In this document: piece after piece, positions 11,291-45,771 of the stretch
Layout of the letters: each line of letters starts with the position of its first letter
How positions within the stretch are numbered: the first letter of the stretch is position 1
Assembly (NCBI GenBank): GCA_030141605.1
Contig: JAQGDQ010000061.1
Coordinates: forward strand, 390,996-454,995
DNA length: 64,000 bases
Direction of reading: 5' to 3'
DNA from: Tubiluchus corallicola
Taxonomy: Eukaryota; Priapulida; Priapulimorpha; Priapulimorphida; Tubiluchidae
Position numbers and translations under genes: made by a program
Notes under the pieces: model-generated
Told to the model about the DNA's origin: nothing
The model's database searches: none
The model's input: the letters and a program-made list of their open reading frames with translations, nothing else

Positions 11291-12083
11291 CTACTAAAGA
11301 ATGTACGTCATAATTGTGTTCAGTATTTTTCATTGTTATTTTCATTGTATCTTTGCATTGTTATTTTCACAATAGAAGTCTTTCTGCGAGTTGACGAAGT
11401 AGGTACGGCGTACCTGTAAACCATCTTAACTGAGCAATGTAACAATGGCAAGTTTTCGAAAACTGTAATTATTCAAACTATATTTTTATCCAAAATTTTT
11501 TGCAGCTGAGACTTTGCTATGGATGTGGTAGATGTTGTAAATCAAATAAATGTTTTGCCGAATTTAAATTTCAAATTTCACCAGAAAAGCAGTTTCTTTC
11601 TCACACGGAAAAACCATAATAAATTATTTATTATACAAACGATGTTAGTTAGTTTGTATTTTTGTTTGTGTGTATGTTTCTATGTATGTAGGGTGGTTTA
11701 TTAGTGTGTTTGTTAACGGGATTACGCAAAACTACTTAACAGATTTCCACAAAACTTTGTGGAGAAGTTGGCTTATATTATTCGACAAAAAGTTCGGACT
11801 TAGCTGACATTAAACTTGAACCATATTATATCAAAGATATTGTGCACGCGCTGCGGTGTACAAAACTCTTTGAAAATTTTGTTTTATTTAAAATTTATTA
11901 GTTATCACTAAAATTAATAATAACACACCACAATCAGGCGAGAAGCAGTTGCTGTACTATCATAGTGAAACATGGATGCATTCACTGGAACCAGCGAATG
12001 GTGAAGGGAGAGATTACATACACTAAAGACCCCAATGAGTAATTACTAAAATTAAAATCTGTGTTACAAACTGGCTGGACATC
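11291..12083. other. intergenic between convergent genes
   Basis: AT-rich sequence between the end of the + strand fibrinogen-like gene and the - strand WSC receptor gene. It contains GTATGTTTCTATGTATGTAGGG-like runs near 11665-11695 and no supported gene. Confidence 0.5.
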
Positions 12084-12089
12084 TTTATT
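12084..12089 (-). terminator. poly(A) signal of the SUEL-CUB-WSC receptor gene
   Basis: TTTATT on the + strand is AATAAA on the - strand, about 84 bases after the stop codon at 12173-12175. Confidence 0.55.
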
Positions 12090-12172
12090 ATTGCTCTGTA
12101 AGCACATAGTAACATTCTTCCTCATTTTGAAATCATAAAATTAATTATTATTTTGCGGTCATTTGTTAAAGC

Positions 12173-33720
<21,548 letters not shown>

Positions 33721-35197
33721 TTTCTTAACTAATTAACTGAGGTCAACAGATCACTTTAATACATTTGTATCAACTTTCAGGATTTTTTGGCATTGTTCGT
33801 TACACGTATAAGCTCGACACACTAAAGTAATAAAATAATTCCCCAACCACAACAAGTAGTTTTTCAAAGACGTGATCGAGAAAAGTTGCAACTGCTTCAC
33901 ATCAAAATGATGGATAAGGATGTGTATGATATTGGAAAGCATTTTGACGGTGACATCCTGTCAGGGGCTCTGTGATATTACGTTCAATCGGAAATCAGTA
34001 CATTTATGTACAAAATACATGCCTCTATTAACGTAGCTAGCGTCTTCTAGTCTTGTATGGACGTGTTTTCATCGTACTAACTAACATTGTGATACTAACA
34101 ATACAGTTTACTTTCATTGATTATGTTATAACTCTAATTATGTATAATAATTGCCACAGTTCTATAATCTTTCTTCAGTTTTTTATTTTACAATACAACC
34201 CGACAGTTTTTGTGACATGCGCGACATCATACACATTAATTTACACGCAGCTTTAGGTCCCTCGCAATTGACAATCAGGAATTACGTTTATATTGATAAA
34301 AATATTCAATGTAATCACGAATTGAAATCTTGTTTACATCAGGGATAAATTCATTGCGCAAGAGGTTCCGACACGTTCTATTTTGACTTCAATAAGCAAA
34401 ATTTGAAAAGTGAGGCACGTATTTTACAAGGATAAGACGCATCTGATCGTGAATCTTATCAGCTCTCGCTGACTGCTGTGACTGCTGTGTTGTATACGCT
34501 ATTTAAGTAAACAGCAGTAAGATCAATTAATAATAACTCTGATTTTTATAATTGAGGCAGATCTCGGTTGACATTTCGTTGCTATCTTGTTTATCTCCTA
34601 ATGAGTTTTCTTTAGTTTCGAAACCAGGAATTAGTCACGACAAACGCTTTACAACCGAAAATAGGCAACGCTGAAACTTTTCAGCAAATGGGTAGGTAAT
34701 TGCTGGCTTCCTTACTCGCTCGGGACCGTTTCAGTCAGAAACTTTGCTTCTTTGAGGGAGGATGTATGCCATCCAAACGTGGCTAAGATACCTGTTGGTT
34801 CAGTGACTCATCATACAGGTTTCTCCTTAATAACTAGCAATGCCACAAACATCAAAATGAAGTAGCGCCTTTCGTTGAATCATAGATTCCGGATTACAGT
34901 GTGCCAAAGTAATTACATTTGAGATAATTCTCTGATCTGATAAAGATCCAACTAACTAAATGTTGCTCAGAACAATATGCAACAAATCAATTGTAGGCAA
35001 TCGCGTTAAATCTTTATATATATTTACAATAATTCAACACGATACAATAAAAATAAAAATATCATCACTTACAGTGTATATAACTACTTCAAGTGTTTCA
35101 TTCATGTCAAAATTCAAAAAAAAAGAAAAATGGTTCGCTGAATTCTAATTAAATAAGTTTTAGTATAGTCATTTTAAATTCTGCATTGCACCAAGTA
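33721..35197. other. upstream region of the receptor gene, no gene seen
   Basis: AT-rich intergenic sequence that should hold the receptor promoter. I could not single out a convincing TATA box or start site. Confidence 0.4.
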
Positions 35198-35468
35198 CTG
35201 GTGCAGCTCAATGTTAGCGTGCTCGCTTACCACCCGGGAGGTCGTTGGTTCAACTCTCGGCCGAGTCATACCAAAGACTTGAAAAGTGGTACCGCTGGTT
35301 TTCCGACCAAGCACGCGGGTTTATCGAAGTAACGTGCGGGAAATTATAATCGGGACCTCCTTGGAAATAAGTATTGAGTTACCTAAGATGTTAACCTTGG
35401 GCGATGTCCTGAACGAAATTACTATTATAAGTACAATCAATGCTGAACAGCAGTCAATAAATAAATAA
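35198..35468 (+). mobile_element. full-length-looking tRNA-derived SINE
   Basis: A tRNA-like head (GCAGCTCAATGTTAGCGTGC; B box GGTTCAACTC at 35247-35256) is followed by a body containing ATACCAAAGACTTGAAAAGT. It ends in a short (AATA)n tail. The order of head, body and simple-repeat tail is the classic SINE plan. The body segment recalls the central domains shared by some invertebrate SINEs. Confidence 0.75.
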
Positions 35469-35471
35469 CTT

Positions 35472-38400
35472 ATTTCATTTACCTTTTAACGGCATCATTT
35501 TCGTTTTATTTGATCAAAATTTGTCTTGATACCTTAGGAAAATTTGCAGCATGACTTATATAACGTCTGTGACATCGCAAAAGAGGTTTAACCGATACAC
35601 GAAAAATACTATTGTGAAAACGCACGAAGGCTGGCAGTCGACTTATTTTAACTCATAAGGTATACTGGACTCTAACTCTGCGTTAAGTAACAGTGTTCCA
35701 TGTATAAAATATAAAACAATTTATGCATGTCGTTCATGAATGATTTTCAATTTGAATTGTGCCAACAGCTACAGCCACCAGGCGAGAGACGCAAAAATGT
35801 TAATAAAAGCGAATTCTAAGAAGCTGTGAAAATTCTAATGCAATAGTGACATGCATTAGCTGATTTAGCTAGCAAAGGAGCAGCCAATGTAATTTCGTAA
35901 AATCTGCAAAAGTGTAAAAGTTGACTACGTGCTAGCATTTTCTAATTTGCTATAAATGTTTTATAGTGCTCAAATTTCTTGCTTTAGTGGCTTCTCTGGG
36001 GTTTCTCAGGCAAACCCGTCAAGCAATAGCTGACTCTTAATGACTTTCTCTCTTTCGCCATATTTCTTATGTTCTTTGTTTCGTTTCTTATTTCATATGT
36101 ATTATGCAAAATGGAGTGCATTATTAATAGTATAGCATTTTTGTAGGGGTAGGCCACACCCCAATATCTATAAGTGAGGCTGTATATTAGCCTTCAAGGG
36201 TTTTGAAAAAATAAAAGCTAGCCAATTGGATGCAGTGCTCAAAGATCGGCGATGCTAGACGGTCGCTACGGGCCAAGTGCATCAAACAAATCCACATCAA
36301 AACCAGGACTATTTGGTCTTGAATCGAAATCTTTAAATGATACGCATTCCTTAACGACACTTTTCGATGAAATTCACCCAATCACAGGCCCCAATTGTCT
36401 TGCACGCGTTACAGAGCTTTGCGTTCTTTTCCATTACAAACTTGATATTTTAGACACAATACATGTATGGGCTTGCGGAACAAATGTGTGCTATTCACTC
36501 GTGACGGTAAAGCACGATAGTCTAATCGGGGCTTGAGTTCGTTAAAATGCGATTTCGGAGGCAATCAAGAGCCCCAAACGGAAATTAGTCATTTTCAAAC
36601 ATATAGAGGTGTACTCCTCTAGCTTATAGTTCTTGGGCGCTAACTTCCTTTCTGCATAGTCACATCCCATAGTGGTTATGTTGATAAAACTGCTGGTAAC
36701 TTTAAGCTATACTGACAAAACTGCTTTCTAAAAAGTGGCGGCGCTATACATCCAACGTCGCTGTTAACAATAAAATATGATAGAAAAATTGATGAAAAAC
36801 ATTTTTAATTGAATGTAAAAAAATGCCATGACGTAAGAATAAAATATTTGCTGCCATTACAGAAATTTCCTCAGCCTCTCTGCAGACAATTTATCTATAA
36901 ATTATAAATTTATTGTTTGTTTTGCTATAAAGAACTGACCACCTAACAACGAAATTAGTCTCAAAGTGGTAATTGTAAATTTTTAAGCACATATATTAAA
37001 TTATTTCGTTTAATTACTTGATTTGTACTATTTGTAAAGTCAACAATTTCACAGATATATTTTTCTAATTATGTTTTGTTGTTCAGTGTGCCTTGGGCCT
37101 TGGGTATATTACTATGACGAAATTGTGTTGTTTGCAAATCTGTTTTGTTGTACATTCGTAAATAGCACTAATAAACTTGTCGTTGGTTCAATTACGCCAG
37201 TGTTAATGTCAAAGCGATTCTGGGCCAAATTTAATTTAAACATTAAACATCAAGACACACAGTAGTCATAAATAAGGTCAGGAGCACATCGTAAATTAAT
37301 AAATTAATAATTCACTGGGTTAAACAAAAAGTCATAAACAAATGTGGTGAAATGCAAACCCTTTCAAAGACAATGTAGCATTGCACCAATGCTAAAGAAA
37401 CTGACTGAAAGATTCGAAGTGTGTAGCAACGAGTATTCAATATTTAAGCTTACTGTCTTTCACTGAACACATCTTTGTTAAAATAAGGCGTTTTAAAATT
37501 TATAGACTCTCTTTATGCGTCGTTTTTCTGCCACAAAACGCTGTAGAACCTGCGCTGTATTATTAACATCAACTTTCACGGTGAAATGCCAAATATTTTA
37601 CCAATCATTGTAAATGCTGCCCTGACGAGAGCATATTTCTCATTCTTTGCTTGTTTGTGGCGTTATTACACAGGCCGTATGCAAACTACTGCTGTCACCT
37701 AATTACAGCTAAAATAAGGTTTGCTCGTTTACTTCAACGTTCACTACAAAAGAGTAATAGCGCTACTTAAAGTAAGTGAAACATAAAGCAATTTTTATTG
37801 CAAATTATTATCAGATTATCAGAAACATGCTAAATTGTGCAAAACTGCTATTATATAGTATTTACCTGAATGACTTTGGCTTTATTCTCCCTCACGTCGC
37901 ATGTTTTTTACTAAGTTTTAAAGGTTGACGTATAAACTTGTTAGCGAGATTTAGTACCGGAGCCAAGGTTTTCTTTTTCATCTAAAGAAAAGTCATTATT
38001 GTGAGCTTATTTTATTCTTTATTATCGGAGGTGTGTTGTATCCTAAAGCCAATTGAGTACACAAATAATTGTGTGCTATTTGAGGATTAACGATAGTTTG
38101 TGTGGGTATTGCTTATAGCGACGATTTACTGGTATATGCAAATTACTATTATTCACTTGCAACAGCGATTTTAATCTAATTATTGCTTTTTTACTCATGT
38201 ATAGTATTCTTCGTATTTGTATTGTCAAGGAAGTTAGGTACAGTGGCCTTGGTTTTGACTTAATCTGGTGCCGCAATATTCAAGTTCCTAATCTTGAGCA
38301 GTAACTCCACCTTACCTCATAGTTTTAACAAAAATTTATAATTGCTTTATCGATTTTAATTGCACTGATTATGGTGATTTACAGCACTTACTGTGTAGAC

Positions 38401-39675
38401 GCCTGCGTGTCTACTGTTTTATGAAGTTTCGAAAGTCATGACATTGATAATTTTTGAATTAGAGATTCAGTTTAGCGTTTCGTTTTCACACTACTCATAT
38501 TATCTGTGTAAACTTGTCAGACAGGAACATCAAGTTCAAATTTTTAATTTTTAAACTAAAAGTGTTCTGGTACGTGTAAGCGTAAGCGCGAAAATGGCGG
38601 ATCTAGTATAAGGCCCAGTTTGCAACACAATATTTCTTACTGCACATAGTTTAGAAGGGTTAGCGTTTTAACCTCATGGCCGCGCTTCGTTGAATTACTT
38701 GCTCTTTACATGTTATAATTCGGCGATTGAAAACCAGCTAATTTAACACGGATTTATAATTACCGCTGTTTAAATAAATTCGTGCCAGAGTGAATACCTT
38801 TTAATTTTATTGAGGCTGTGCAGAAAGCTTATTACAATTATAAAATGTAATAACGTGACCGGTGAAAAGCAATATGGGTTTGAAGTTTACAAGCCGGGAA
38901 AATTAATCCCTCAAATAAGTTCTAAGTCGTGTTAGAATGCTTTGCAGTTTGCAAAATTCCAAACTTTGATACGTCAACTGTACCCGATAATTAGATCTCT
39001 AAGGGCCAAGCTGTGACCTCTGCAGTTTATCCACAGCAATATTAAATGAATATAATATAATATAGCAATATTATAATGAATGTGACCAATTAATTTAAAT
39101 TTGAAAAAAGGAAAAACGAAGAACATTTAAATGAGATAATTTATGTTTTAAATTACGAAGTTTTCTGCAACAAGCATCCAGTAAAATTAAGTTTCTACAA
39201 ATAGCCACCACTATGCGTTCTTCCCAGGAAAGTAGTGCCTGATTTGACTAGTAAATTTCTATAATCAGCTTGCAAAAAGCTATTTCAAGTTTACTAAAGT
39301 GTGACTGTGAGGCGTAGCATACTCTCCTAAGTATCTCCAAATACTCTTATGGTTTCTCTGACCCGAAAATAAAACAATTCGAAGGAAATCCTCATATAAA
39401 AACTATTCATATCAGCAGCATGGTACAATTAGGCTGTTATGCCCGAAGTAATAAGTTTAAACAAGAATCTAATTAGAGCTCGGCGCCGCTTTTTCTCCAC
39501 AGGGTTTTCTCTGTTTTCCGTTTTATGAAATTCGACAAGCGATGTAAGGCGGATTAAGCTTGGTACAATCAAGAAATTGAAACTGAGAAACAAAATCTAA
39601 AGACGATAAAATAGCAGAAATCTTGCCTTGCGTATGGCTTATGGTCTTTAGCATTAAAATTTGCTCTCATTGTCG
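35472..39675. other. intergenic, no gene seen
   Basis: AT-rich sequence with only short open frames. The pair at 36187-36536 (both strands) shows no domain. Not annotated further. Confidence 0.45.
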
Positions 39676-39761
<86 letters not shown>

Positions 39762-39770
39762 AAAGAAAGA

Positions 39771-39856
<86 letters not shown>

Positions 39857-40011
39857 GTGAGTGAGTGAGTGAGTGAGTGAGTGAGTGAGTGAGTGAGTGA
39901 GTGAGTGAGTGAGTGAGTGAGTGAGTGAGTGAGTGAGTGAGTGAGTGAGTGAGTGAGTGAGTGAGTGAGTGAGTGAGTGAGTGAGTGAGTGAGTGAGTGA
40001 GTGAGTGAGTG

Positions 40012-40092
<81 letters not shown>

Positions 40093-40241
40093 AAGTAAGC
40101 AAGTAAGCAAGTAAGTAAGCAAACAAGCAAGCAAGTAAGTAAGTAAGTAAGTAAGTAAGTCAGTCAGCCAGTCAGTCAGTCAGTTAGTCAGTCAGTCAGT
40201 CAGTCAGTCAGTCAGTCAGTCAGTCAGTCAGTCAGTCAGTC

Positions 40242-40274
<33 letters not shown>

Positions 40275-40306
40275 AAGTAAGCAAGTAAGCAAGCAAGCAA
40301 GTAAGC

Positions 40307-40353
<47 letters not shown>

Positions 40354-40490
40354 CAAGCAAGCAAGCAAGTAAGTAAGTAAGTAAGTAAGTAAGTAACTAA
40401 CTCAAGTAAATAAATACGTAAATAGGCAAGAGAGTAAGTGGAGAGGAAGTCAGTAAGTATCGAGTAAACAAGCAAGTCACAAAGTCACTA
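39676..40490. repeat. compound (GTAA)n/(GCAA)n/(GA)n/(GTGA)n/(CAGT)n array, about 800 bp
   Basis: Consecutive blocks of tetranucleotides differ by single-base changes: GTAA, GCAA, GAAA, GA, GTGA (about 39842-40014), GTAA, CAGT, GTAA, then degenerate. Minus-strand Leu/Thr/Ser/His-rich frames here are artefacts. Confidence 0.97.
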
Positions 40491-40528
40491 AGTCAATTTC
40501 GTCATAATAAAATCATATATAAATTATG

Positions 40529-40581
40529 AGGAAGAAGGAGAAGAAGAAGAAGAAGAAGAAGAAGAAGAAGAAGAAGAAGAA
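40529..40581. repeat. (GAA)n microsatellite
   Basis: GAA/GAAGGA trinucleotides. Confidence 0.93.
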
Positions 40582-43500
40582 AGTATACACTGCTGCCTGG
40601 AAATGTACTATTTTAGTTACTGACTTAAGAGCATGCACAGCTGATTTTCAAAATTCTGTGTATATGGAAGCTCCAAAGGCTTATTGTCAAATTATCTGCT
40701 GAACTTTTTAGGGCAAGTACCGGTAAATGAAAAGTAACTATATGTATGTTGAGCTAAGTTTACTTGGTGATAACAACATGGTGTTGCTTGATGAAGTAAA
40801 AAACGCTAAAACTTTATGCAACAAATTAATAATAATAATTAAACGTAGAATATTACATTAAAGCTATGTACGCCACGGCCATGGATGCAATTACGCTTCT
40901 GTCTCAAACAGAATTTAGATTTTGTGCTGCAACAAAGCATCATGGTCGAATTTAGCAGCAGCAAGCAAATAATCAACGATTGTTGAGGTGACAGAGTTAC
41001 TGATAACCATAACAAATTACAGTCATTGATGGAATGTACAAAATTATTATGGTTATTTTGTGGTCTGTAATGCGTGAGCTGTGAAGGTTCTTGTATTACA
41101 CAACAATGAATTAATTTGTGGCTATTCATTGATAAAAAATTTTCACGGCAGAGCTTGCTTATTATTCGGCTATTATTCATTGCCACTATTTTCTACTTAC
41201 AGATAGACAAAGCTTGCTTATATAGACACAGTAGGAACAGAATTGCAAATAGTAAGCAACAAAGCAATAATGACATTTTTTCTTTTATAGCAGCTATGTT
41301 AATTGGTTATAATGACACAACAAAGATAAAGGCAACGGAAACGAACCTCTAAGGGAAACGATAACGGTGAAAGTCAGACTAACAACAACAACAATAAATG
41401 AAAAAGCGATTAATAACACGCATACTTCAATTATATAACCATTTTGTGTAAGTAATCTGTGTACACGTGTTGTAAGTAAATCGTTTTCACTCAAAACATG
41501 ATTAATTTTATTCTTTAGAGTGCTTTTGTTTGATGTAATTTATTCAAATATAAGTTTAAGCCCATTTGTCAATGTGACAAACAAGCTTTTCTAATAACAG
41601 TACTAATTAGCTTTGTATTTCTAAACTATTAGATTTTCGTGCAAACTGGAGAAATTTTCAAGCCCAGATAGTCAAGTCAATATTTATTCTCCTTAGCAGA
41701 TGACACACTTCAGACCATATTTCTCGAGGCATTGTTTGTAACTTTCACTTAAAATGCAATGTTTCTATTATTTCCTCTGTTTTCTTTACTCGTCGGAATT
41801 CTCCACTTTTGTGTCTTGGACTTAACCGCCTAATTCTCAGATTTACTCTCTTTCTCTGTAGCGTGTTGACAGAAGTCTGTCTGGGTATCTTACGTCAGTT
41901 TACCTATATTTAATGTTTACCTGCTGTTGAAACGAAGAGTCTTGTAGACTTACCATAGTCGAGGGAGGAACATTTAAATCAAGTGTAACGGCGGTTACAA
42001 TTGCTCAGCAGAGAAAGTGGAGCAGTAGCGTAGGAGAATGTGAATGTTGTTGGCAGAGTGATGAGGAAATGTGTTTGATTACATAAATGATTCAACAAAG
42101 GTAGGAACATTTATGATTAGAGGCGACATTTATTGAATTTAGTGAAACTTTCTCTTTTTTGACAGATTTAATTTTGATTTGATGTGAAAAAAGAATTATT
42201 GTTCAGTTTAGAAAGTGAACTTTATAAAAAAGCAAGTTAAAATTGACGACATCTTCTTGGAACAAATTATGAAATTCATTCGGCTACAGAAGCGTTGCAG
42301 TTATCGTGTGTTCTTCTCTTTCCGTTTCCGTGTCGAATTTTCTTCATTTTGACTTCTCCTTTTCCCCTTTCCCTTTTTACTCACAAATAGATTTAACATG
42401 TTATAAATGACAGAAAAAAATACAAAAATTTTTTTCGTTACTTTTCAGCCGATTACGAAATTACGGTGGCCTATGTAATTCGTGCAGAATTAGTGCAAAA
42501 TTCTGAAATTTAGTTATTGGAATTAGTCTAATCATATTTTTCTGGGAACAACTTTAGAAACATATACTAAGAATAAGTATGAAGAAAAATTTATTGCTAG
42601 GTCTCTGAGTATAAGTACCCTGACTTGTGTTCTAGTAAATAAATTTATTAATTACATGGGTCATCAATGAAGTGTTACCATTCAGTCATAAATTATTGAG
42701 CTTTCGTAATTACTAACTGTCTCAGTCATGTCAGAATCGACTTTTGACATCGCAAATTGAGTACGCTTTATTTTCAACAAGAAAAATCCTGATCCCAACC
42801 TGTTTAAGGTTAGACTAGCTCAAGTACCGCCACAGTAATACGGTTGAGCATATTTTAGTGCGTATGTATTCTCGGTTCAAAACTTGATTTTAGTTTACAT
42901 TTTTATGGCTTTTTTTGCCGAAGCTTCTGCTTTTTTGTAAGTTTTTGGTTGGAGCGTATAGTCAATTAGACTGACATTTCAAGTGTGTTTCAACAGCAGC
43001 CAAATAGCATTGTTCTGGCTTTTGTTTTGCTTTGTCATATGACCCAGTGGACAATTCAGACGCAATACAGAGCAATCTTGGCCCGCTACAAACAAACAAA
43101 AGAAAGTTAAAAATAGAGATAATTATTTTAGTGTTTTGTAAAGAATGTTTAGCACTGTTGTTAAAGCATTTAAAACACACGCTTAATTAGCTATGTATAA
43201 TTAATACAAAGATGCGTATGATTTTTGAGAAAGTAACGTGTGTTTATTAAAATTGTAATAACAATATTGCCCCCAAATTTTCTTTTGACAAAATAAGTTT
43301 TATATAACGCAGTGTGTCGTACGCAGGTTTCTAGACTATTGGGCCGCAACCTCTTTAAAAAATCTCTATTAAGAAAATTGTTTTATAGCCATCAAAGCAT
43401 TTGCGGCAACTATTCTCCACAGGTGTTCAGCAAGTTCTGGGAGGCTAGATATACATCGCAGTAAATAATTTATGTCTAATAAATAGCACTAACGTTTTCC

Positions 43501-43956
43501 TTTGTTTGCATCCAGAATCCAGAGCAACGAAATAAGACAGTTTCTGTCTGGAATTATCAAGAAATGAAAAGAATTTAATATTTGCGTAGACACCGTTATT
43601 TTTCTTCAAGCTTTGAAAGAATTTCAAGAATTTCAGGACTTACGTGTAAAGCTGTAACACGAAATAAATTGATAGAAAAATGTCCAACATGATATACAGC
43701 ATGTGTTCGCGTGCGCTGTTTTCTTACAACTGTAGCCTTTATTTTCCTAACCTGATAAATGCATGAACACACAAAGAGGATAAAACATAATAATAAATCC
43801 CCTGACGAGCGCACCTTTGATTTTTCAACTGTCACTTTTTACGGTATTACCCACGAGGCAATTACAACCGCATTTCAACTCATTATATTTCGCTTGTAGG
43901 GATATGTGTGTCGAGCATCCATTCTTTGCTCTTTAATACTCACTTAATGGTGATTT
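40582..43956. other. intergenic, no gene seen
   Basis: Only short, domain-free frames. No RNA gene or recognisable element found by eye. Confidence 0.45.
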
Positions 43957-44190
43957 AGCAGGTCGAAGTATTGAAAATAACAATGTGATTAAGTCCGTCA
44001 GATTTTGAAAGAAAGGGAAAAGGGGCATCCTCCTCTTAGCAGGTTGAAGTGTTGAAGCTATCAACGTGATTAAGTCCGTCAGATTTTGAAAGAAAGGGAA
44101 AAGGGACATCCTCCTCTTAGCAGGTTGAAGCGTTGAAAGTAACAATGTGGTTAAATACGACTGGGTCAGCGTCAAAATCTTTTTAAGCAT
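43933..44190 (-). CDS. possible 85-aa repeat peptide (27-residue units)
   Basis: From an ATG at 44190 the - strand reads MLKKILTLTQSYLTTLLL, then 27-residue units containing TLQPAKRRM and LFPFFQNLTDLIT, to a stop at 43933. The start is mildly signal-peptide-like, and KRR sites recur in the repeats, as in some peptide precursors. However, a repeat whose unit is a multiple of three can stay open by chance. I do not recognise the peptide. It is listed as speculative. Confidence 0.2.
   Translation of the reverse strand: MLKKILTLTQSYLTTLLLSTLQPAKRRMSLFPFFQNLTDLITLIASTLQPAKRRMPLFPFFQNLTDLITLLFSILRPAKSPLSEY
43957..44160. repeat. 81-bp tandem repeat, about 2.5 copies
   Basis: Copies start at 43957, 44038 and 44119, each opening with AGCAGGT(C/T)GAAG. 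The unit is a multiple of three, and the - strand stays open through it. Confidence 0.92.
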
Positions 44191-44270
44191 TGAGAGAATT
44201 TAGACAAAAAAACAACAACCTGAAGTTGTCACTCATTCGAAAGGGACGATAAGTATGCCACAACTAACAA

Positions 44271-44511
44271 AACGCAGATCAGTGGTAGCGCCATCTTTTC
44301 TGCACTTTATTCTATACACTCTAAGGTTTCGTAATTGACGTGAATGTTTCCCTAGTCAATTTAGAAACCTCTTCCTGTTGACAAGGCACAGGCGACCCAC
44401 GCTCTTTCTATGTAATTACCCTGCTTTCCTAAAGCGCTCAATTACTTGTAAACGTCGAATGTATCACATAAAAGTAATCAGATGGGGCAAATTGTGCCTG
44501 AAGGGATTGAA

Positions 44512-44590
<79 letters not shown>

Positions 44591-45178
44591 GTGTGTGTGT
44601 GTGTGTGTGTGCGTGTGTGTGTTGTGCGTGCGTGCGTGCGTGCACTTTCCATTTGGCACTGCAATTGCCATACATAAATGTACAGTTTCGTATATACTAG
44701 GACGTCGTCATGGCTGCCTACGTCCAGCGCTGCATTTCTGTTTGAGGCTCTATTATGCTTTATGCTAAAAGATTATAAATTCCTTAGTTAAAAAATGCTG
44801 AACAGCATTTTCCTTGACAGTTGTTTAAAAGTCGTAAATGAGCGATTTTGTCTTATCTCTCACACACAGCATATTTAAATGAACCTGTTTCTTCTTGATT
44901 TTTTTTTATTTTCTGCGTCCAGGTCTTTTAAAACGCAGTTCAGCAGTAACACCATCTTTTCTACACTTTATTTTATACACTCTAAGTTTTCGTAATTGAC
45001 GTGAATGTTTCCCTAGTCAATTTAGAAACTTCTCTTCCTGTTGACAAGGCACAGGAGACCCACGCTCTTTCTATGTAATTACCCTGCTTTCCTAAAGCGC
45101 TCAATTACTTGTAAACGTCGAATGTATCACATAAAAGTAATCAGATGGGGCAAATTGTGCCTGAAGGGATTGAAATAA

Positions 45179-45268
<90 letters not shown>

Positions 45269-45518
45269 TGCACTTTCCATTTCGAACTTTCCAATTGCCA
45301 TACATAAATGTGCCGTTTCTTATATACTAGGACGTCGTCATGGCTGCCTAAGTCCAGCGCTGCATTTCTGTTTGAGGTTGTTTTTTCCTTGACAGTTGTT
45401 TAAAAGTCGTAATTGAGCGATTTTGTCTTATCTCTCACACTCAGCATATTTAAATGAGCCTGTTTCTTCTTGATTTTTTTATTTTCTGCGTGCATGTCTC
45501 TTAAAGAGTTTACGCAGT
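44271..45518. repeat. recent tandem duplication, unit about 660 bp (44271-44932 and 44933-45518)
   Basis: The two copies are nearly identical over long runs (for example ATGTTTCCCTAGTCAATTTA, GATGGGGCAAATTGTGCCTG and GGACGTCGTCATGGCTGCCT). Each holds a (CT)n-(GT)n microsatellite: 44517-44640, and a shorter one at 45180-45270. The second copy has lost about 60 bp near its end. Confidence 0.93.
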
Positions 45519-45771
45519 AAGGAAATAAAGAAAAATGAAATTGCGGTGCTTCACTTGCTTACATTAATCAATGGTATTTTTTATTAACGCATTAATTTTG
45601 ATTTCAAGTTTAGTTTTCAATCTTTGTTGTTTCATCGTTTTATTGTACATCAGTCCTTGTTTTTGATTACGAATATTGTTTTTCGTCCAAATCGTCAACA
45701 CTGTGTTCATCTTTATCACGAGCATCACGGCATTCATTATTGTTTTTTATTTTTTAGATTAGAGTTTAAAA

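Noticed and set aside
36187-36536. Overlapping open frames on both strands
   Set aside because: No recognisable domain, splice sites or start context; too short to call.
39569-40475. Leu/Thr/His-rich proteins of up to 185 aa on the - strand
   Set aside because: Artefacts of the (GTAA)n/(GTGA)n array.
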